Assembly (NCBI RefSeq): GCF_022539505.1
Contig: NC_061508.1
Span: 69,077,754-69,141,753 of the forward strand
Origin: Lolium rigidum
Lineage: Eukaryota; Streptophyta; Magnoliopsida; Poales; Poaceae
DNA: 64,000 bases
Direction: 5' to 3'
Shown: one piece after another, positions 22,702 through 35,360 of the stretch
Position numbering within the stretch: position 1 is the stretch's first letter
Layout: the number at the start of each line of letters is the position of its first letter
Position numbers and translations under genes: made by a program
Notes under the pieces: generated by a model
Told to the model about the DNA's origin: nothing
Databases searched by the model: none
What the model saw: the letters and a program-made list of their open reading frames with translations, nothing else

Positions 22702-22884
22702 TTTCGTATTCTTTTGCTTTGTTTTTAGTTCGCCTCCTCCTTTTGGTATTGTCGCCATAGTGCTACTGGCGATAATTAGATCTTCTAGAGGTCCTTCTGC
22801 TGTAATAGACATGTATATATTATGAGAATGAATGGAAGTCTATCTTTGTCCCAATGATTGATGTCGACATTTTTTATTTTTCAG
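22702..22884 (+). other. 3' flank of antisense gene 1 up to a splice-acceptor-like site
   Basis: T-rich 3' UTR-like sequence with GAGAATGAATGGAAG (22822), then TTTTTTATTTTTCAG ending at 22884. The last resembles the acceptor of an intron whose 5' part is missing. Confidence 0.4.
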
Positions 22885-23878
22885 TTGATTTTTGACAACT
22901 ATACGCCAGTTCCTGGTCCTTCGAAGTTTTTCCTTCGTCCTTGCCGAAGAAATCCTCCGTCCCCGTAAATCTTGTTGATGATTCTGCGAGTAAGGATCTG
23001 GCAAATGAGTTGAAAGAACTTCGAGTAGAACTCCAGTCCGTGAAGAAACAATCGCTTATGCTTATGGAGCAATCCCGAGATTCTTCTGAAAGGGAAAAAA
23101 TTGCGCTCGAACAAGCTCAAACTGCCATCGCTGAAAAGGACTCTGCTGTTGCTGAAGCTGCTGAAGCTACGTCTCGAGAAAATTCTATGCTCCGACTCGC
23201 CGATAGATGCTAGCTTGGATATGGCGGGTATGTTTCATTATCTTTGTCGTGCTTCTGCTGCTTATCTCCTTACTTCCTACTGACTTGTTTCAAGAAACAA
23301 TAGGTGCTTTTTTGGATGCTGCTACTGAGGATGAACGTGTCGAGGCTCGTTCCAATGTTCTTCTTCGGCTTGCGCGTGAACATGGGTCGACTTTTTGGTG
23401 CACGCCTGAACGGACCCGCCAAATCGTCAGATTTCAAGATCGCGCGCTTCAGGTTCGCGAGTATCTTGACTTCTGTACAAGGACTTTGTCTCTTGTATAT
23501 GGTACCATGTTTCCTCGCAATAAGATGCCAGAGACCCTTCCTGCATTGATGGATAAATTTCGAGATGCTCCTCGCATCCATGGCTTTGTATGAGCCCAAC
23601 TAGCTGTCGGCGCAAGGTTTGCGATGATCATGATAAAAATTTGCTACCCGAAGTTAGACGTGGGGCAAATTGTTCCAAAGTGCTTGGAGAAGATGTCGAA
23701 GAGGAAAAGAAACTTCGGCAAATATGATGACATTGTTACTCCTGTTGCCGAAGACATGATGGATGAACTTCTTCGGATGGATTCCGAATTCTTCGTGAAG
23801 GGTAGCTACGCTGAGCATAGCACTCGTGCTGTAAATAATGAGCGTTTAACCATAGACAATATATTGGGAAATCCTTGA
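22885..23878 (+). pseudogene. E antisense gene 2: 3' half of a second antisense gene
   Basis: Begins at an acceptor-like site without a start codon of its own. The first exon (to 23227) encodes a coiled coil rich in Glu/Ala/Lys/Gln (ANELKELRVELQSVKKQ). An intron at 23228-23303 has GT...AG ends. The last exon, 23304-23878, has STFWCTPERTRQIVRFQDRA and ends with EDMMDELLRMDSEFFVKG and TIDNILGNP*. A single TGA at 23591-23593 interrupts the last exon where the flanking frame is continuous; CGA to TGA by loss of a methylated CpG would explain it. These segments look like the C-terminal half of the same broad group as gene 1, but they do not overlap it in content. It may be a second gene, or an alternative 3' end brought in by recombination. 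Confidence 0.6.
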
Positions 23879-24354
23879 AGATAAACTTGTGTCAAAGTTT
23901 ATATCCTGTGTATATGATCTCCGTATATTTTTATTTTTGTTTCCAAGCCCCCGGGCGTTTTGATTGCAGTATTTTTGTTTATTATAATGCGAGGTTGTCC
24001 CAAGGCAAGATAATATACATTGTGTACTATTTTTGCGGGTGTAAGCCCCCGAGTCTTTTGTTGATCACTATTTTGTCTGTATCTCTTTTTATTTTGGCGA
24101 GGTATTTTTACCAAGGCAAGATGCTTCTTTTGCGTTTGTCGACACTGTGTTTATATATATATATATTGTATCATGTAGGGGAGAACCCCTGATCTTGTCG
24201 GGAAGAAGATATATAATTCCACTATCTTTATTATATTGCAGCACCGCGAGCCCGCCTCATTAAAAACCTTTCCCGGCCCCACTCGGTGCCCCGAAAAAGG
24301 AAAAGAGTGCGTCTGAAAACTCGCGGGCGTTTCAGTACATTGTAGCTTTACAAA
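23879..24354. other. Spacer between antisense gene 2 and pol
   Basis: Two GCCCCCGGGCG / GTAAGCCCCCGAGTC words (about 23947 and 24042) repeat the polypurine-like theme. A TA dinucleotide run lies at about 24151-24166. No coding frame is supported. Confidence 0.5.
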
Positions 24355-27300
24355 GGAGGACTATATTTCGACGTCTAGGCGTAGAAACGCCTGAGCTGTG
24401 CTACGTTCCAGGGATTTGGCTCGTCAATCCCTCGTCTTCTTGTCTTTGATTACGTATGCTCCTCCTTCTATTATTTACGTGACGATGTATGGTCCTAGCC
24501 ACGGTGACTCGAGTTTTTCATGGCTTTTTTGATTGAGTCGTAAAACCAGGTCACCAACTTGGAAAGATCTTGGCCGCAATCATCGACTGTGGTAGTTTTT
24601 CAGGTCCTGCTGATATTTGGCGACTCGTGACAGGACTTCGTCTCGAGCTTCGTCGAGTGCGTCGACATCATCCTCCAAAGCTTTTCTCGAAGTTTCTTCG
24701 TCATATTCTGCGACTCGTGGAGAATCGTGCTCTATTTCTATCGGCAAGACCGCTTCAGCTCCGTGGACCAAAAGAACGGCGTTTCTGCGTCGCCGTATTT
24801 GGTGTTGTTCGAATACTCCACAAAACACTTGGTAGCTCTTCGGCCAAGTATGCCTAGCTTTTTCCAAAGGTCCTAGCAGGCGCTTCTTGATGCCATTGCG
24901 GATGATGCCATTGGCCTTTTCGACTTGGCCATTGGTGCCGTGGATGTGCGACGGACGCAAAACTTAGTTTTATGCCCACCTCCGCACAATATGCTTTGAA
25001 CTCCTTGGAAGTAAAGTTACTGCCGTTATCCGTGACGATGTCTGTGAGGTACTCCAAAGCGAAAAACGATGCTCGTCACAAACTTTATTGCGGATGCTGC
25101 ATCCGGTGAATTTATTGGCTTCGCCTCTATCCACTTGGTAAATTTGTCGACTGACCACCAGCAAGTATTCATATCCTCCTGGCGAAGCTTTGTGCAATTT
25201 ACCCACCATGTCGAGACCCCATTGAGCAAAGGGCCAAGACAGTGGGATTGGCATAAGTTCCGCTGCTGGTGAGTGAGGTCTTGCCGCAAATCTTTGACAC
25301 GCGTCGCAAGTGCGCACTATTTCCTTTGCATCCTCGATTGCTGTGAGCCAATAAAATCCTGCTCTGAAAACCTTAGCCGCGATAGCTCCGCTACTCGCGT
25401 GGTGCCCACATATTCCTTCATGCACGTCCTTTAGGATGATCCTTCCTTCTTCGGGTGTAACACACCGTTGTAGCACACCCGAGATACTTGCGTTTGTATA
25501 GCTCCCCTTTTACCACGGTAAAAGCTTTTGATCGCCTAATTATTCGCCTTGCTTCGATCTGGATCGTCGGGTATGGTTTTCCTTAGGATATATGATATGT
25601 AAGCCTGCATCCATAGAATTTGCACCATCATGACTAGCTCTTGCTCTTCTTCTTCTTCTGCTGTGTCTTTGGCGATACTCGAGGGTTTCTCTTTTTTCTC
25701 CTTTGTTTTTGCTGGCTTTGTTGATCTCTCGCTAATCTCTTCCCAGAACACACCTGGAGGAATCGCGAGGCATTGTGACCCGATGTTTGCGAGAACGTCG
25801 GCTTCATCGTTGCTCATCCTGCTGATGTGGTTTACCTCGCAACCATCGAATAACTTCTCCAGCTCATTGTACACCTCTTTGTATGATATCATACTTTCGT
25901 TGACTGCATCGCATTGGTTCATGACTTGCTGTGCTACCAACTGTGAGTCGCCGAAAATTTTCAGTCGGGTTGCACCGCAAGCTTTCGCCATCTTCATCCC
26001 GTGTATGAGAGCTTCATATTCTGCTTCATTGTTAGATGCGTTTGGGAACGTCATCCGCAGAACATACTTCAACTTGTCGCCTTCAGGTGATACTAATATC
26101 ACGCCTGCTCCAGCACCTTCCAATCTTTTGGACCCGTCGAAGTTCATGGTCCAAGTTCTCGATAAATCTGGGGGTCCCGTGTTTTGTAGCTCCATCCACT
26201 CTGCAATGAAATCTGGTAAGACCTGCGATTTTATTGCTTTTCTTTTTTCATACGTGATGTCCCGAGGGGAAAGTTCTATTCCCCAAAGGGAGACACGACC
26301 CGTAGCTTCTGGGTTGTTTAGTATATTTGATAAGGGAGCCTCGTTGACCACTATTATCGGGTGTGCCGAAAAATAGTGTCGTAATTTTCTTGCTGTCGTG
26401 AATACTCCATATGCTAGCTTTTGATATTGCGGGTACCGCTGTTTTGACGGCGACGATGACTTCGCTGATGAAATATACTGGCCTTTGAACTCCATGAAGC
26501 TTGCCTTCTTCTTCCCTTTCGACTACTAGGGCCGTGCTGACCACCTGAGGTGTAGCTGCAATATACAAGAGGAGAGGTTCTTTCTCTTTTGGCGCCACCA
26601 ATATCGGTGGTGTCGAAATTGCTCGCTTGAGATTCTCGAAAGCTCGTCTACTTCCTCGTTCCATTGAAATTTTTCCCCTTGCTTGATCAATGCATAGAAC
26701 GGCGACGCTTTTTCTCCTAGCCTCGGCGACGAATCCGCTAAAGCTGCGACTCGCCCCGTTAGGCTGTTGTATTTCTTTCAACTTTGTTGGTTTTCTCATA
26801 GTAACGATGGCCTGTATTTTTTCGGGATTAGCTTCAATCCCCCTTGCTGATACTAAGAACCCGAGAAGTTCTCCTGCAGGAACTCCGAACGAGCACTTTG
26901 TTGGGTTCAGCTTGAGACAGAACCTGTCGAGGTTGTCGAAGGTTTCCTTCAAATCTTCGATCAAGGTTGACCCCTTTTTTGACGTTATTACGACATCGTC
27001 GATGTAGACTTGTACATTTTTTCCAATCTGTGTTGCTAGGCACTTCTGCATCATCCGTTGATATGTTGCTCCCGCGTTTTTCAGACCAAAGGGCATTGTT
27101 TTGTAGCAAAACACGCCATAAGGTGTGATGAATGCTGTTTTGGCTTCGTCTTCTTTTTTTAATCTGATCTGGTTATAACCAGAGTATGCATCCAGAAAGG
27201 AAAGACGTTCGCATCCTGCCGTGGAGTCGATGATTTGATCGATCCTTGGGAGGGGAAAGTGATCCTTAGGACAATGTTTGTTGAGACACGTGAAGTCGAC

Positions 27301-28200
27301 GCACATGCGAAGGACTATTGTGTGTTTTTTCGGTACCATCACTCGGGTTAGCTACCCATGTGGCTTCGTCGATATTTCCCTGATGAAACCAGCATCTTTG
27401 AGTCGATCTATTTCAGATAACATGGCTTTGCGACTAGGCTCCGAAAAACGCCGCAAAGGTTGCTTTACTCGGTCTTGCGAGAGGATCCAAATTGAGGTGG
27501 TGCTCGGCAAGTTCCCTGGGTACTCCTGGCATGTCGGCTGGACACCATGCGAAGATTTTCCAGTGCTCACGGAGGAACTCGACGAGCGCGCTTTCCTATG
27601 CGACATCCATGTTTGCGGCAATGGACGTCGTTTTCTTTGGATCTGTCGGGTGGATTTGTACCTCCTTTGAATCCTTGACTGTGTTGAAAGTTGGCTCCTT
27701 AGAAGATCTTCCTACCTCTGGCAGCACGTCATAATCAGTGAACCGTGGCGCCGCATACTCTGCTTGCATCCCGAAAGTTTCTAACAGTCGATGAAAGTCC
27801 TTGTCGCATTTATCAGATAATGCGAAACTTCCTTTGATTGTGATAGGTCCCTTAGGCCCAGGCAACCTCCACAACAGATATGTATAATGCGGCACTGCCA
27901 TGAATCTGGCGTACGCTGGTCGTCCCAACAAGGCGTGATATTGCGACGGGAAATCCACCACTTCGAATTCCAGATTCTCTATCCTGTAGTTTTCTCGGGT
28001 TCCAAACTGAACGTCGAGGTTGATCTTGCCCAATGGGTAACTTGGCTTCTCTGGTGTAATCCCGTGGAAACGTGTGTCAGTTGGTTTCAGATTTGCTAGG
28101 GATATGTTCATCTTCCTCAATGTATCTGCATACATGAGGTTTAAGCTGCTGCCGCCATCTATGAAAACTCTCGACACGTCAAAACCAGCGATTACAGCGG
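24355..28200 (-). pseudogene. pol: E pol: protease, reverse transcriptase, RNase H, integrase (frameshifted)
   Basis: Copies element RNA into DNA and inserts it. Protease: VFIDGGSSLNLMYADTL near 28120-28170, with the DGG version of the active site common in plant Gypsy elements. RT: LRRFSEPSRKAML... (27400s), then LDAYSGYNQIRLKKEDE, FGLKNAGATYQRMM and the catalytic YIDD at 26996-27007. RNase H: NFDGS, NEAEYEAL, GDSQLV and NDEADVLAN between 26150 and 25760, carrying the D-E-D-D residues. Integrase: the HHCC finger (HEGICGHH...CDACQRF) near 25300-25430, then the catalytic core with WGLDMVGKL, TDNGSNFTS and GQVEKANG (D, D, E). A C-terminal tail with ESPWLGPYIV lies near 24490. Breaks: the frame changes near 27345 (stop after KPHG), between RT and RNase H, and inside integrase after LLVV. 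No chromodomain seen. Confidence 0.9.
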
Positions 28201-30754
28201 GTAAGATGAGTGCCGATTGTCCTGGTCGAGGGACTTGCTACGGATGGTCTGCGATTGTGAAGCCGATATCTTGCCCCGACCAATTTAAGTACTCGACTGT
28301 TGGTGGGGGCATCTTCTCTGCCATGAACACTTGTCGCGAAATTACCTTCTGCGCCCTGTTTGATGGCCTAGCCTTCTGAATCATCGAAACCGCACCATTA
28401 GAGTTGGGGTCAACATATGGAGGTGGGTGTGGTGCTGCCGCTATTCTGAGCTGGTGTCGATTTTCTTCGGTAATTGCGGGAGGGGGAGGAAGGTGGATCT
28501 CGCTCCTTGGCTCCCGAGGGTTTCTGTTGTTTGCTTGGGCATTTGCAATTCCTGCAGCTCGCAACATTGCCTGAAAATTACGGCAGTCTTTCTGGAGATG
28601 TCCTGACTGCCTCTTTCCATTGTTGTCGAGGTAAAAGTGCATTTGACACGGACCGTTCATCATCTCCTCGGGAGACACATAAGGTCTTTGAATCCTTGGT
28701 CCACTATTTTGCCTGTTGCCACGGAAATCACCTCTATTGTCGCCTTGTTGCTCATTACTCCTTTGATAATCATCTCGACTATTTCCTCGAGGATTTCCTC
28801 GAAAACCAGCCGATATATGGCCGGGAGCGTCGTTATTGTAGAACTGGCGAGAAAATCGCCTTCTATTTTGATAATTTCGACCACGATCCTCCTCTGGCGA
28901 CCTGTGTCGCTTGTTGTATATTGCGTCTTCCCCATCTGCCCATTTATTGGCTATCTCCATGAGTGCTGATATGGTCTTAGGGTTAGTTCTCCCTAAGTCC
29001 TCGACGAAATCTCCTCGCCCGATTCCTGCCACAAACGCATCTATTGCCCTCTCGTCAGATATATCTTCTGCCGAATTTTTTATGATGTTCCACCGCTGTA
29101 TGTATTTCCTCATCGACTCGTCGTGTTTTTGTCGACACGCTCTCAACTCCTCCAATGACGCAGGTTTTTGCAGGTGGATCGGAAGTTTTTCACGAAGATG
29201 TCCTCGAAGTTATCCCAGCTATCGATGGAACTTGGGGGGAGTTTCTTTATCCAAGATCTCGCGGCACCGCTCAAATGAACTTGGATGCTTTGCATAGCTG
29301 TTGCCCTGGTTCCTCCTACCAGCTTTACCATCTCGAGATAATCCACGAGCCAGTCCTCGGGATCTTGCAGACCGTCGAACTTCTTGAAATTCTCGGGTAA
29401 CTTGAACCCTTTTGGTACTCGAGTTTTTCGGACTCTTCTCGTAAAACACGGGAGCCCACACATATCTTCGTCGGCGACTTCTGGTGAGTGCTGACGCTCC
29501 CTTCTTTCTTGTCGTGCTCTGTCCACCCTTCCTTGGACTGCTGTGTCTCTTGCCCCACTCGTTCTTGGTGGGTCTTGAACTGCTGCGGTGGGTCGTGGAC
29601 TATTTCGCCTAGGATTTTCTTCGGGAGGCGTTGTTGCAAACGCTGTTCCCATAACTCCTACTCCAGCCATCGCCATATTGAACAATGGTTCTCTCGGGTC
29701 TCCAGGAGGTGGTCTGGATGCGAGGATGTAAGCCTCGTGTTGCCATGTAACCTCGCTTCGGTGTTTTTGGGATGATATTTCCTCTTTCATCAATCGTCAT
29801 GAAGGACATGTCGAGATTTTGAATTAGATTCCCCCTTTCTCCTTCGGGTATATTTTGCGGCCTAGATCTTGCTCTCCTTCGAGCCTCTCTCGTTACTATC
29901 TCCCGAAGTTCCCGAAAGTCGACTCAACTCGCTCGGCGTCCGCTGATGCGAAGCTGCTTCTTTCCTCCTATTCGGGGATGCTCGTCTGTTTTTTCAAATC
30001 TCTCGCTTACCCGAGCAAGTCTATATTGATATGCCTGTAACTCTTGTACGGTAGCAGTAGTATTCATTGGTTCTGATCCATCCATGGCTCTCGCAGCCCT
30101 ATCCCACGCAGCTTGCGGGAGTTGGACTTTTGCGCGAGTTGAAGATCCGGTATATTTAGTGCCCAGACCTTTCCTGAGATTAGCGGGATCGACGTATGGA
30201 TTTCCCAAATCGTCGAAAGCCTCTGACGTTTGTGGTTCTGATGTACCCGTTTCTTCTATTGCATAGATCTGGTGGTATTTTGCGTATTGATTTTTCTCAA
30301 GGTTGGTGACACCATCATACAGAGTGGTGAAGACCTTCCCAATGGCGACAGATTTGTCGATGAAGTTGAAGCTGTCGACGCTTTCGGAGTCGCTGCTTAT
30401 AAAGGAGTCCGCAGATGACTCGAAGGATGTGTTGCTGAAGATCTTGGCGAGCTTTACGCTTGCCTTCCTGTCGACGAAACGTGGCGGTGAAAACTCCTCG
30501 TCACTCGACGAAAAGTTAGAATCGACCGCCGAAAATTCCGACGAGATCGGATCTTCGAGACGGTAGGATCCTTCCTTGTTGACGCCAAATCGGAATTCTC
30601 CGAACGTCATGACGATAGGCTCCTCCAGATAGGCACATGCATCCATACGGGAGGGCGGGTGAGAAATAAAATTGAATAGATCAGTTTTTTCCCTGTTACC
30701 TCGATCCATCGCGTTGCTTGCTGTCGACGAAATCGAAGATCTTGAACGTGCCAT
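28201..30754 (-). pseudogene. gag: E gag (frameshifted)
   Basis: Particle-forming polyprotein of element E. I place the start at ATG 30752-30754 (MARSRSSISSTASNAM...), 45 bases inside the PBS. The N-terminal part is Ser/Asp-rich up to 29924. The frame then changes twice before the retrotransposon-gag core: GFKLPENFKKFDGLQDPEDW (about 29370-29430) and SWIKKLPPSSIDSWDNFEDI, then CRQKHDESMRKYIQRW (about 29080-29140). The nucleocapsid part is Arg/Asn/Gly-rich with CQMHFYLDNNGK...HLQKDCRNF, an irregular Cys/His cluster rather than the standard CCHC knuckle. It leads into protease in the same frame. Length is about 850 codons across the breaks, normal for a Tat-type gag. Confidence 0.87.
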
Positions 30755-30780
30755 CGAGATCAGCTCCTTGCAACCTCTAA

Positions 30781-30798
30781 TTCCCACAGACGGCGCCA
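30781..30798 (-). other. E primer binding site
   Basis: The minus strand reads TGGCGCCGTCTGTGGGAA, two bases inside the 5' LTR. It is a standard plant Gypsy PBS word, and it confirms orientation and the LTR edge. Confidence 0.85.
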
Positions 30799-30800
30799 AT

Positions 30801-31185
30801 TGACAAAGGATTAACTTGTCGATGCCTACAGATTGTAGACTAGGGTTTTGCTAGAAGTAGAGGGCAAGTAGATCTCGAAGGTTTAGGCGAAAAGTACTCG
30901 ACGATTATGAAAACTAGGGTTCTGTTGACAATAAATTCGATCCTTTCTTTGTCCCTCGACTCCCCCTTATATAGGAGGTGGAGCCGAGGGTTTCGTTTTG
31001 TACAAGTTACAGAGTCCGGGACGGTTTCTAACTCATCCCGCCAGATTACAAATAACTCTTCCTATTACAACTCTAGCTTTCCTTAATATATCTTGGACTC
31101 TCGAATCTTCTTATTCTTCGGGTAGTGGGCCTTCAGTAAACTCCGGGTACTATCTTCGGCAGGCCCATTTGGGATGCCTATGTCA
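30801..31185 (-). repeat. E 5' LTR
   Basis: 385 bp, TGACAAAGG to CTATGTCA, with an intact CA end, directly followed by TSD CCTAG. One extra T in the TTTCGTTTTG run accounts for the length difference from the other LTR. Confidence 0.93.
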
Positions 31186-31190
31186 CCTAG

Positions 31191-33290
31191 CTGCTATGGT
31201 TTGCTTGCAGTACCAAGCCCTATTGGTATTTCTAGTGGTTCCAGAGATGGTTTGAGCTTGCTCAAATGTTCATCTCCGTTACTTGCTTCGTTGGTTGCTC
31301 TATATCTCCTCTCTGAAGCCCAGTGAAGCTATCTACTTTGATTTTCTTGCTATGGTTACTGAATCCTTGCAATTGCTTAGTTCTGGACACTGGGTGATTC
31401 AATCTTCACCTGTGCCAGGTTGCAATTGATGTCTAATCCAATTTTAATTAACTGCTTAACACCTTGTATGTGCATAGAGATTAAATTATGGTCCCATTGC
31501 TTGCAGTTGTTGGCTGTCAAGCACTGCATGAAAGCCTTGGTTGCTTTACTGAAGCTTTGACTTCAGTAAAGTGTCATGTGCAGGTCATGTTGTTGTTGCT
31601 TGATCAATTGGTGCTATGCTTGTTACTAATGGAGCTATAGTTGCTTACTGTGTAAGGATAATCACTGGATTATGTATGCTTATTTGTTTGTGGATGGTTA
31701 CTGTCACCTCTTATTGATGAACCATGTGTTGGTGATGATTTATTTAAACTAAATGTACTTAATTTGATTTCCAACCTTTGTTGGAAACAAATCCAATCTG
31801 AACCTGTATAAGGTGATGAGGGCTTGTCTATTTGATATGGCTTGCTTGTGATGTGATGTGACCTCAGTAGCTATTGCTACTGCTACTGGTTGCATCTCAC
31901 AGTTGGATAACAAGTTGATTTTAAATAAAAATGGAGATCCTCACAGTAGGGAATCATGTAAATGAATGCCACTGTGAGTGTTCTATGTAGAAAATGGCAA
32001 ATTTCTGATGGTTTAAAAGGGCTAGGTGGTGCTAGGTGATTCAGTTGGCTGTCAAGGCTTGTTTCATCTGGTTAACTTGGATATGCTAGGATTTCCTGCT
32101 TGTTTATGCATATCTATCTCTATTGGAATTACTAGTTCTTTATGTTCCTCTCTATTGCCAGCTTCACTTGGTTACTACCAAGTGATGAGTAATCCCTGTG
32201 GAGCATCTGCTCCATGCTATGTGTGTTGAGCATGCTTATGTATGGATTGGATGAGTAATCCTTTCCAGGTATGAAATATACCTTGTTCCAGCTCCTATAC
32301 AAGATGTTTTGTTGGTGTAGAGGGTTTTTGCTGGTTGATCTTGATCAGCTTGCCCTTCTCCTCCAAGCTCCTGGCTGGTACTTGATTTATGTCACCATGG
32401 TTTCTCATTTGGTGGTTCTTGGTGGATGAATTTGATGAACTGGTGGTTCTTGGTGGATGGTTTACACCTATCTACTGGGCACTGTACAATTTACAGCAAG
32501 CCCTGGTGGCTTACTTGGTCGATATCAAGGTCTGGCTTGTGCATGTGTGTCTTCTCCTCCTTTCACCCTTGTGGTGAGTCACTGATGAGTGAGATGTGTG
32601 AGCAGATTCATTGTCTTGGCTTGGAACTTGATCCCCTGCCTAAGGTTTATCTCCACCATTTTACTTATTTTGCTGACCAAGTGGCATTGCCACTTGTTCA
32701 AATCCAAGACTTGGCTATTTGTTTGTTGTTTATGCAGGGTTCAATATGGATCAAGATTTGGAGAAAATAAAGAGAAGAATTGATAACTTTTAGTCTAGGG
32801 AAATAGTCTTAATATGTAATTTTCCTTTCTTTCTCATTTCCTATTTGTATGTGATCAATATTATTGTAATATTCAGAGATTGTGTAAAGACAATGTATAT
32901 TTGTGTGAATGATCAATAAAGCTCAAAGTGTCCCTATGAGCATTTTGTAATAATGATGATCCAATTTTGGAATATGTTGCATGAATCTTATATGTGTTTG
33001 AATTATTAAATATGAGTTCAATTATATTATGGTTTCTTATATTATTTTATTATTCAATATTCAAATTTGAAATTCAAATTCAAACTCCTCTCAAAACCCT
33101 AGATTCAAAAGAGGTCATGTCGAAATTCATAGCACTCTCATTACTCTAACCCTAATTGCAACGAGAGAGAAACCTCGATCCCTCGTAGGTGTTATGTAAT
33201 TAAGCGCGAAAATTTCCCCCGTTTTGCGATGCAATGCACAACCCTTTACTAAATCTACCCCGCGTTTGTCCTAAGTTCTGGGATGTTACG
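31191..33290. other. Unclassified host sequence of E, right part
   Basis: Continues the unit interrupted at 18210. It is rich in TGGTT/GCTTG words with no convincing ORF, then AT-rich from about 32800, then AAACCCTAGATTC and CTAACCCTAATTGC near 33100-33160. It ends CTAAGTTCTGGGATGTTACG at 33290. Read on the minus strand that end is CGTAACATCCC, close to the TGTAACATCCC start of some plant repeats. I found no matching other end or TSD. Confidence 0.4.
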
Positions 33291-34665
33291 GTTATCAAGG
33301 TTGATAAGGGCAAGTTCAAGATGAGCCTCACGCAAAGATCTTATACTTGAAGCTTGTCTTCCATTTGGTGATAATGGACTTGTCAATATGTGACTTAATG
33401 AATCTATCACATAGTGGTGTATGGGGGAGCAAACTACAAGTCTTCATAAAGCAACAATGATCAAGTGAAGCATTTCATATTGAATGAATCATGAAGCTTC
33501 ATCATCAAGGTCAAGCGGTATGCGCAAGGCAAGGTATGTCCTTGCTAGGTTTTCCTTTACCCGGTCTCAAGGTGGTTGTTGGGAGACTAGGTTATAGGAT
33601 TGATAGCCGCACTATCAAGAGGGGCTTTCAGTTGGGCAACTTGATCACATCGTCTTAGAGAGCTCAATCATTTGCATACTTTGCATCCCCTTTATTTTTT
33701 TCTTCTTGGTGTTTCTCTGCATGAGGTTCCTGATCTTGTTGCTAGCTTTTCAAAAAGCCCAAGTTCGTCAATAGAGGAAATCGTATGCATTGTTTTGAAG
33801 TTTGGAGGTTTTATCAGGCTGTCTTTATGGATAGACAACACTTTCTCTGGTGTTTTTGTTCCGTGGTTGGACTATAATGCTTCTATGCGTAAAGTTGTAG
33901 ATATAGTTTTTGTGATTCAGATGAGCCCAAGATCATCGAAATTGGAGTGCAGATTCAAAAGTTTTTATAGTTTTGGGCAAGCTCTGGTTCTCCAGTTTGG
34001 GGTGAGTTGAACCGGCTAGTCCGGTTTGAACCGGACCTGGAACCGAGACCCAACCAGCCAGCCCTAGGTGCCAAAAAGGGAATGCTTTTTTTTTCTGGCC
34101 TGGTTGGCTCCGGTCCATGGCCCAGTTATGTTGTCTGTCTTGTTTCAACTGGCGATCCAACCGGATGGTCTGGTTCCTTCACCGGTTTCAACCGACGGGT
34201 CTGGTTATCTGTCTGGTTCAACGGGACAAGCAACCGACAGCCCATTTTCATCTCAAACGGCTAGTTTCTTGAGCGGTTATAAGAGGGGTCTTCTTCCCCA
34301 AAGTTTCTAGGGTTCTTGAGCATGAAGACACCCCCCCATTTCTCTCCACCAAAAGCTTCATTTCTCTGAATCCCTCTCATGATTCGTGCATCTTCTCGAG
34401 GAATATGAAAGAGGAGATCTAGATCCACAGCTCCACCAATCAATTCCTCCTCTGAGTGAGGGGAATCCTTGAGATCTAGATCTTGGAGTCATTGGTTGAC
34501 TTTCACCATTATTCTTCCTCTCTATTTCCTCCATAGCTTTTGTTGCTTTGGTGGGATTTGAGAATTTTTCTTTGTGTTCTTACTTTGCATCCTTGAATAG
34601 TGGTGCGATATACTTTACGATTAGTTCGAGTGAGAGATCGTGAACTTGTTACTCTTGGAGGGTGA
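33291..34665 (+). mobile_element. H: LTR-like repeat, part 1
   Basis: Sequence with the style of a grass LTR: a GAACCGG...AACCGGT-rich middle (34010-34200), then a leader with GGTTATAAGAGGGGTC (34273) and CCTAG. It is interrupted by G at 34661-34665 (TSD GGTGA), continues at 39693, and ends at 61020 with CCCCCTCTAGGTGACATCTC...CCTTTCA, a familiar LTR end. The left boundary is uncertain. I see no PBS after its end, so it may be a solo LTR or a remnant. Confidence 0.6.
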
Positions 34666-35360
34666 TGTCGTTGCTTAGTAGACGGTACCTCGGAGGAGGG
34701 ATCCTCACGAGGGGGAAAAGAAGTAGGGGCCATAGGGCGGAGAGTCCTCCGGACGGTAGTACGCGAGTTACCCAGCTTCGGAACACCTGCACGGAGATAG
34801 GGCCTACTGCTGCTTGTCTGGAATTATCTGGGCGCTTGCGCGTTGTTACAATGGTTGTGGTTGTCTCGTGTCTAGCTCGAGATCCCCCCTTACGGCTCCC
34901 GGGATCCGGCTTATAAAGGCGCACGGATCTAGGGTTTACATGGAGAGTCCTAGCCGGAATACAAGTTGCCTAACTACGGTACAATGTCTTGCCGTGTGCG
35001 TCAAGGATCCACCTATTCCTAACTTGTCGTCATGGATCCGGCTTCCTTCATGGGCCTTCACGGATCTAACTCCTCGCATAGACCTCTTCGGATCCGGGTA
35101 CCTCTGTAGGTCGGTTCAGATCCGGGTACCTCTGTAGAGCAGTTCGGATCTGGGTACCTTCGTAGGGCGGTTCGGATCCGGGTACCTTCGTAGGGCGGTT
35201 CGGATCCGACTCCTTGTTCCTGGGTTGGACATCTTCCATCTTGATCAACAACAACTGGGCTGCCCGGTGGGCCATATGCGATCACCACCATCTGTGGGTC
35301 ACCCGGGCTTGCCGGAATCGGACCATGTCGATGGTATACCTATGAAGTATATCCACAACA
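34666..35360 (-). repeat. G 3' LTR
   Basis: 695 bp from TGTCGTTGCTTAG to ATCCACAACA. It contains about four copies of a 28-bp unit (GGTTCGGATCCGGGTACCTC plus GTAGGGC) at about 35086-35212. Confidence 0.93.

Larger units (their letters stand above)
18211..31185 (-). mobile_element. E: full-length Gypsy LTR retrotransposon with antisense genes, minus strand
   Basis: LTRs at 18211-18594 and 30801-31185 with a perfect TSD CCTAG (18206-18210 and 31186-31190). On the minus strand the order is PBS, gag, protease, RT, RNase H, integrase, PPT, which is the Gypsy order. About 5.7 kb lies between integrase and the 3' LTR and carries plus-strand, intron-containing genes. Short LTRs, large size and antisense ORFs in this position are typical of the Tat lineage (RIRE2 and Grande-like); I infer that placement and have not run a tree. 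The pol and gag frames are broken by several indels, so it is not active as written. The left LTR has lost its terminal CA (TGTCG instead of TGTCA). Confidence 0.93.

Noticed and set aside
25630..26376. Long plus-strand frame over E RNase H
   Set aside because: It is the shadow of the RNase H coding strand. The minus strand shows the real catalytic residues.
17038..33290. Whole E-hosting unit as one LTR element with TSD GTTAT (17039-17043 and 33291-33295)
   Set aside because: With that TSD the left end would be AAAATTC rather than TG, and the two ends share no LTR. The five-base match is easily chance.
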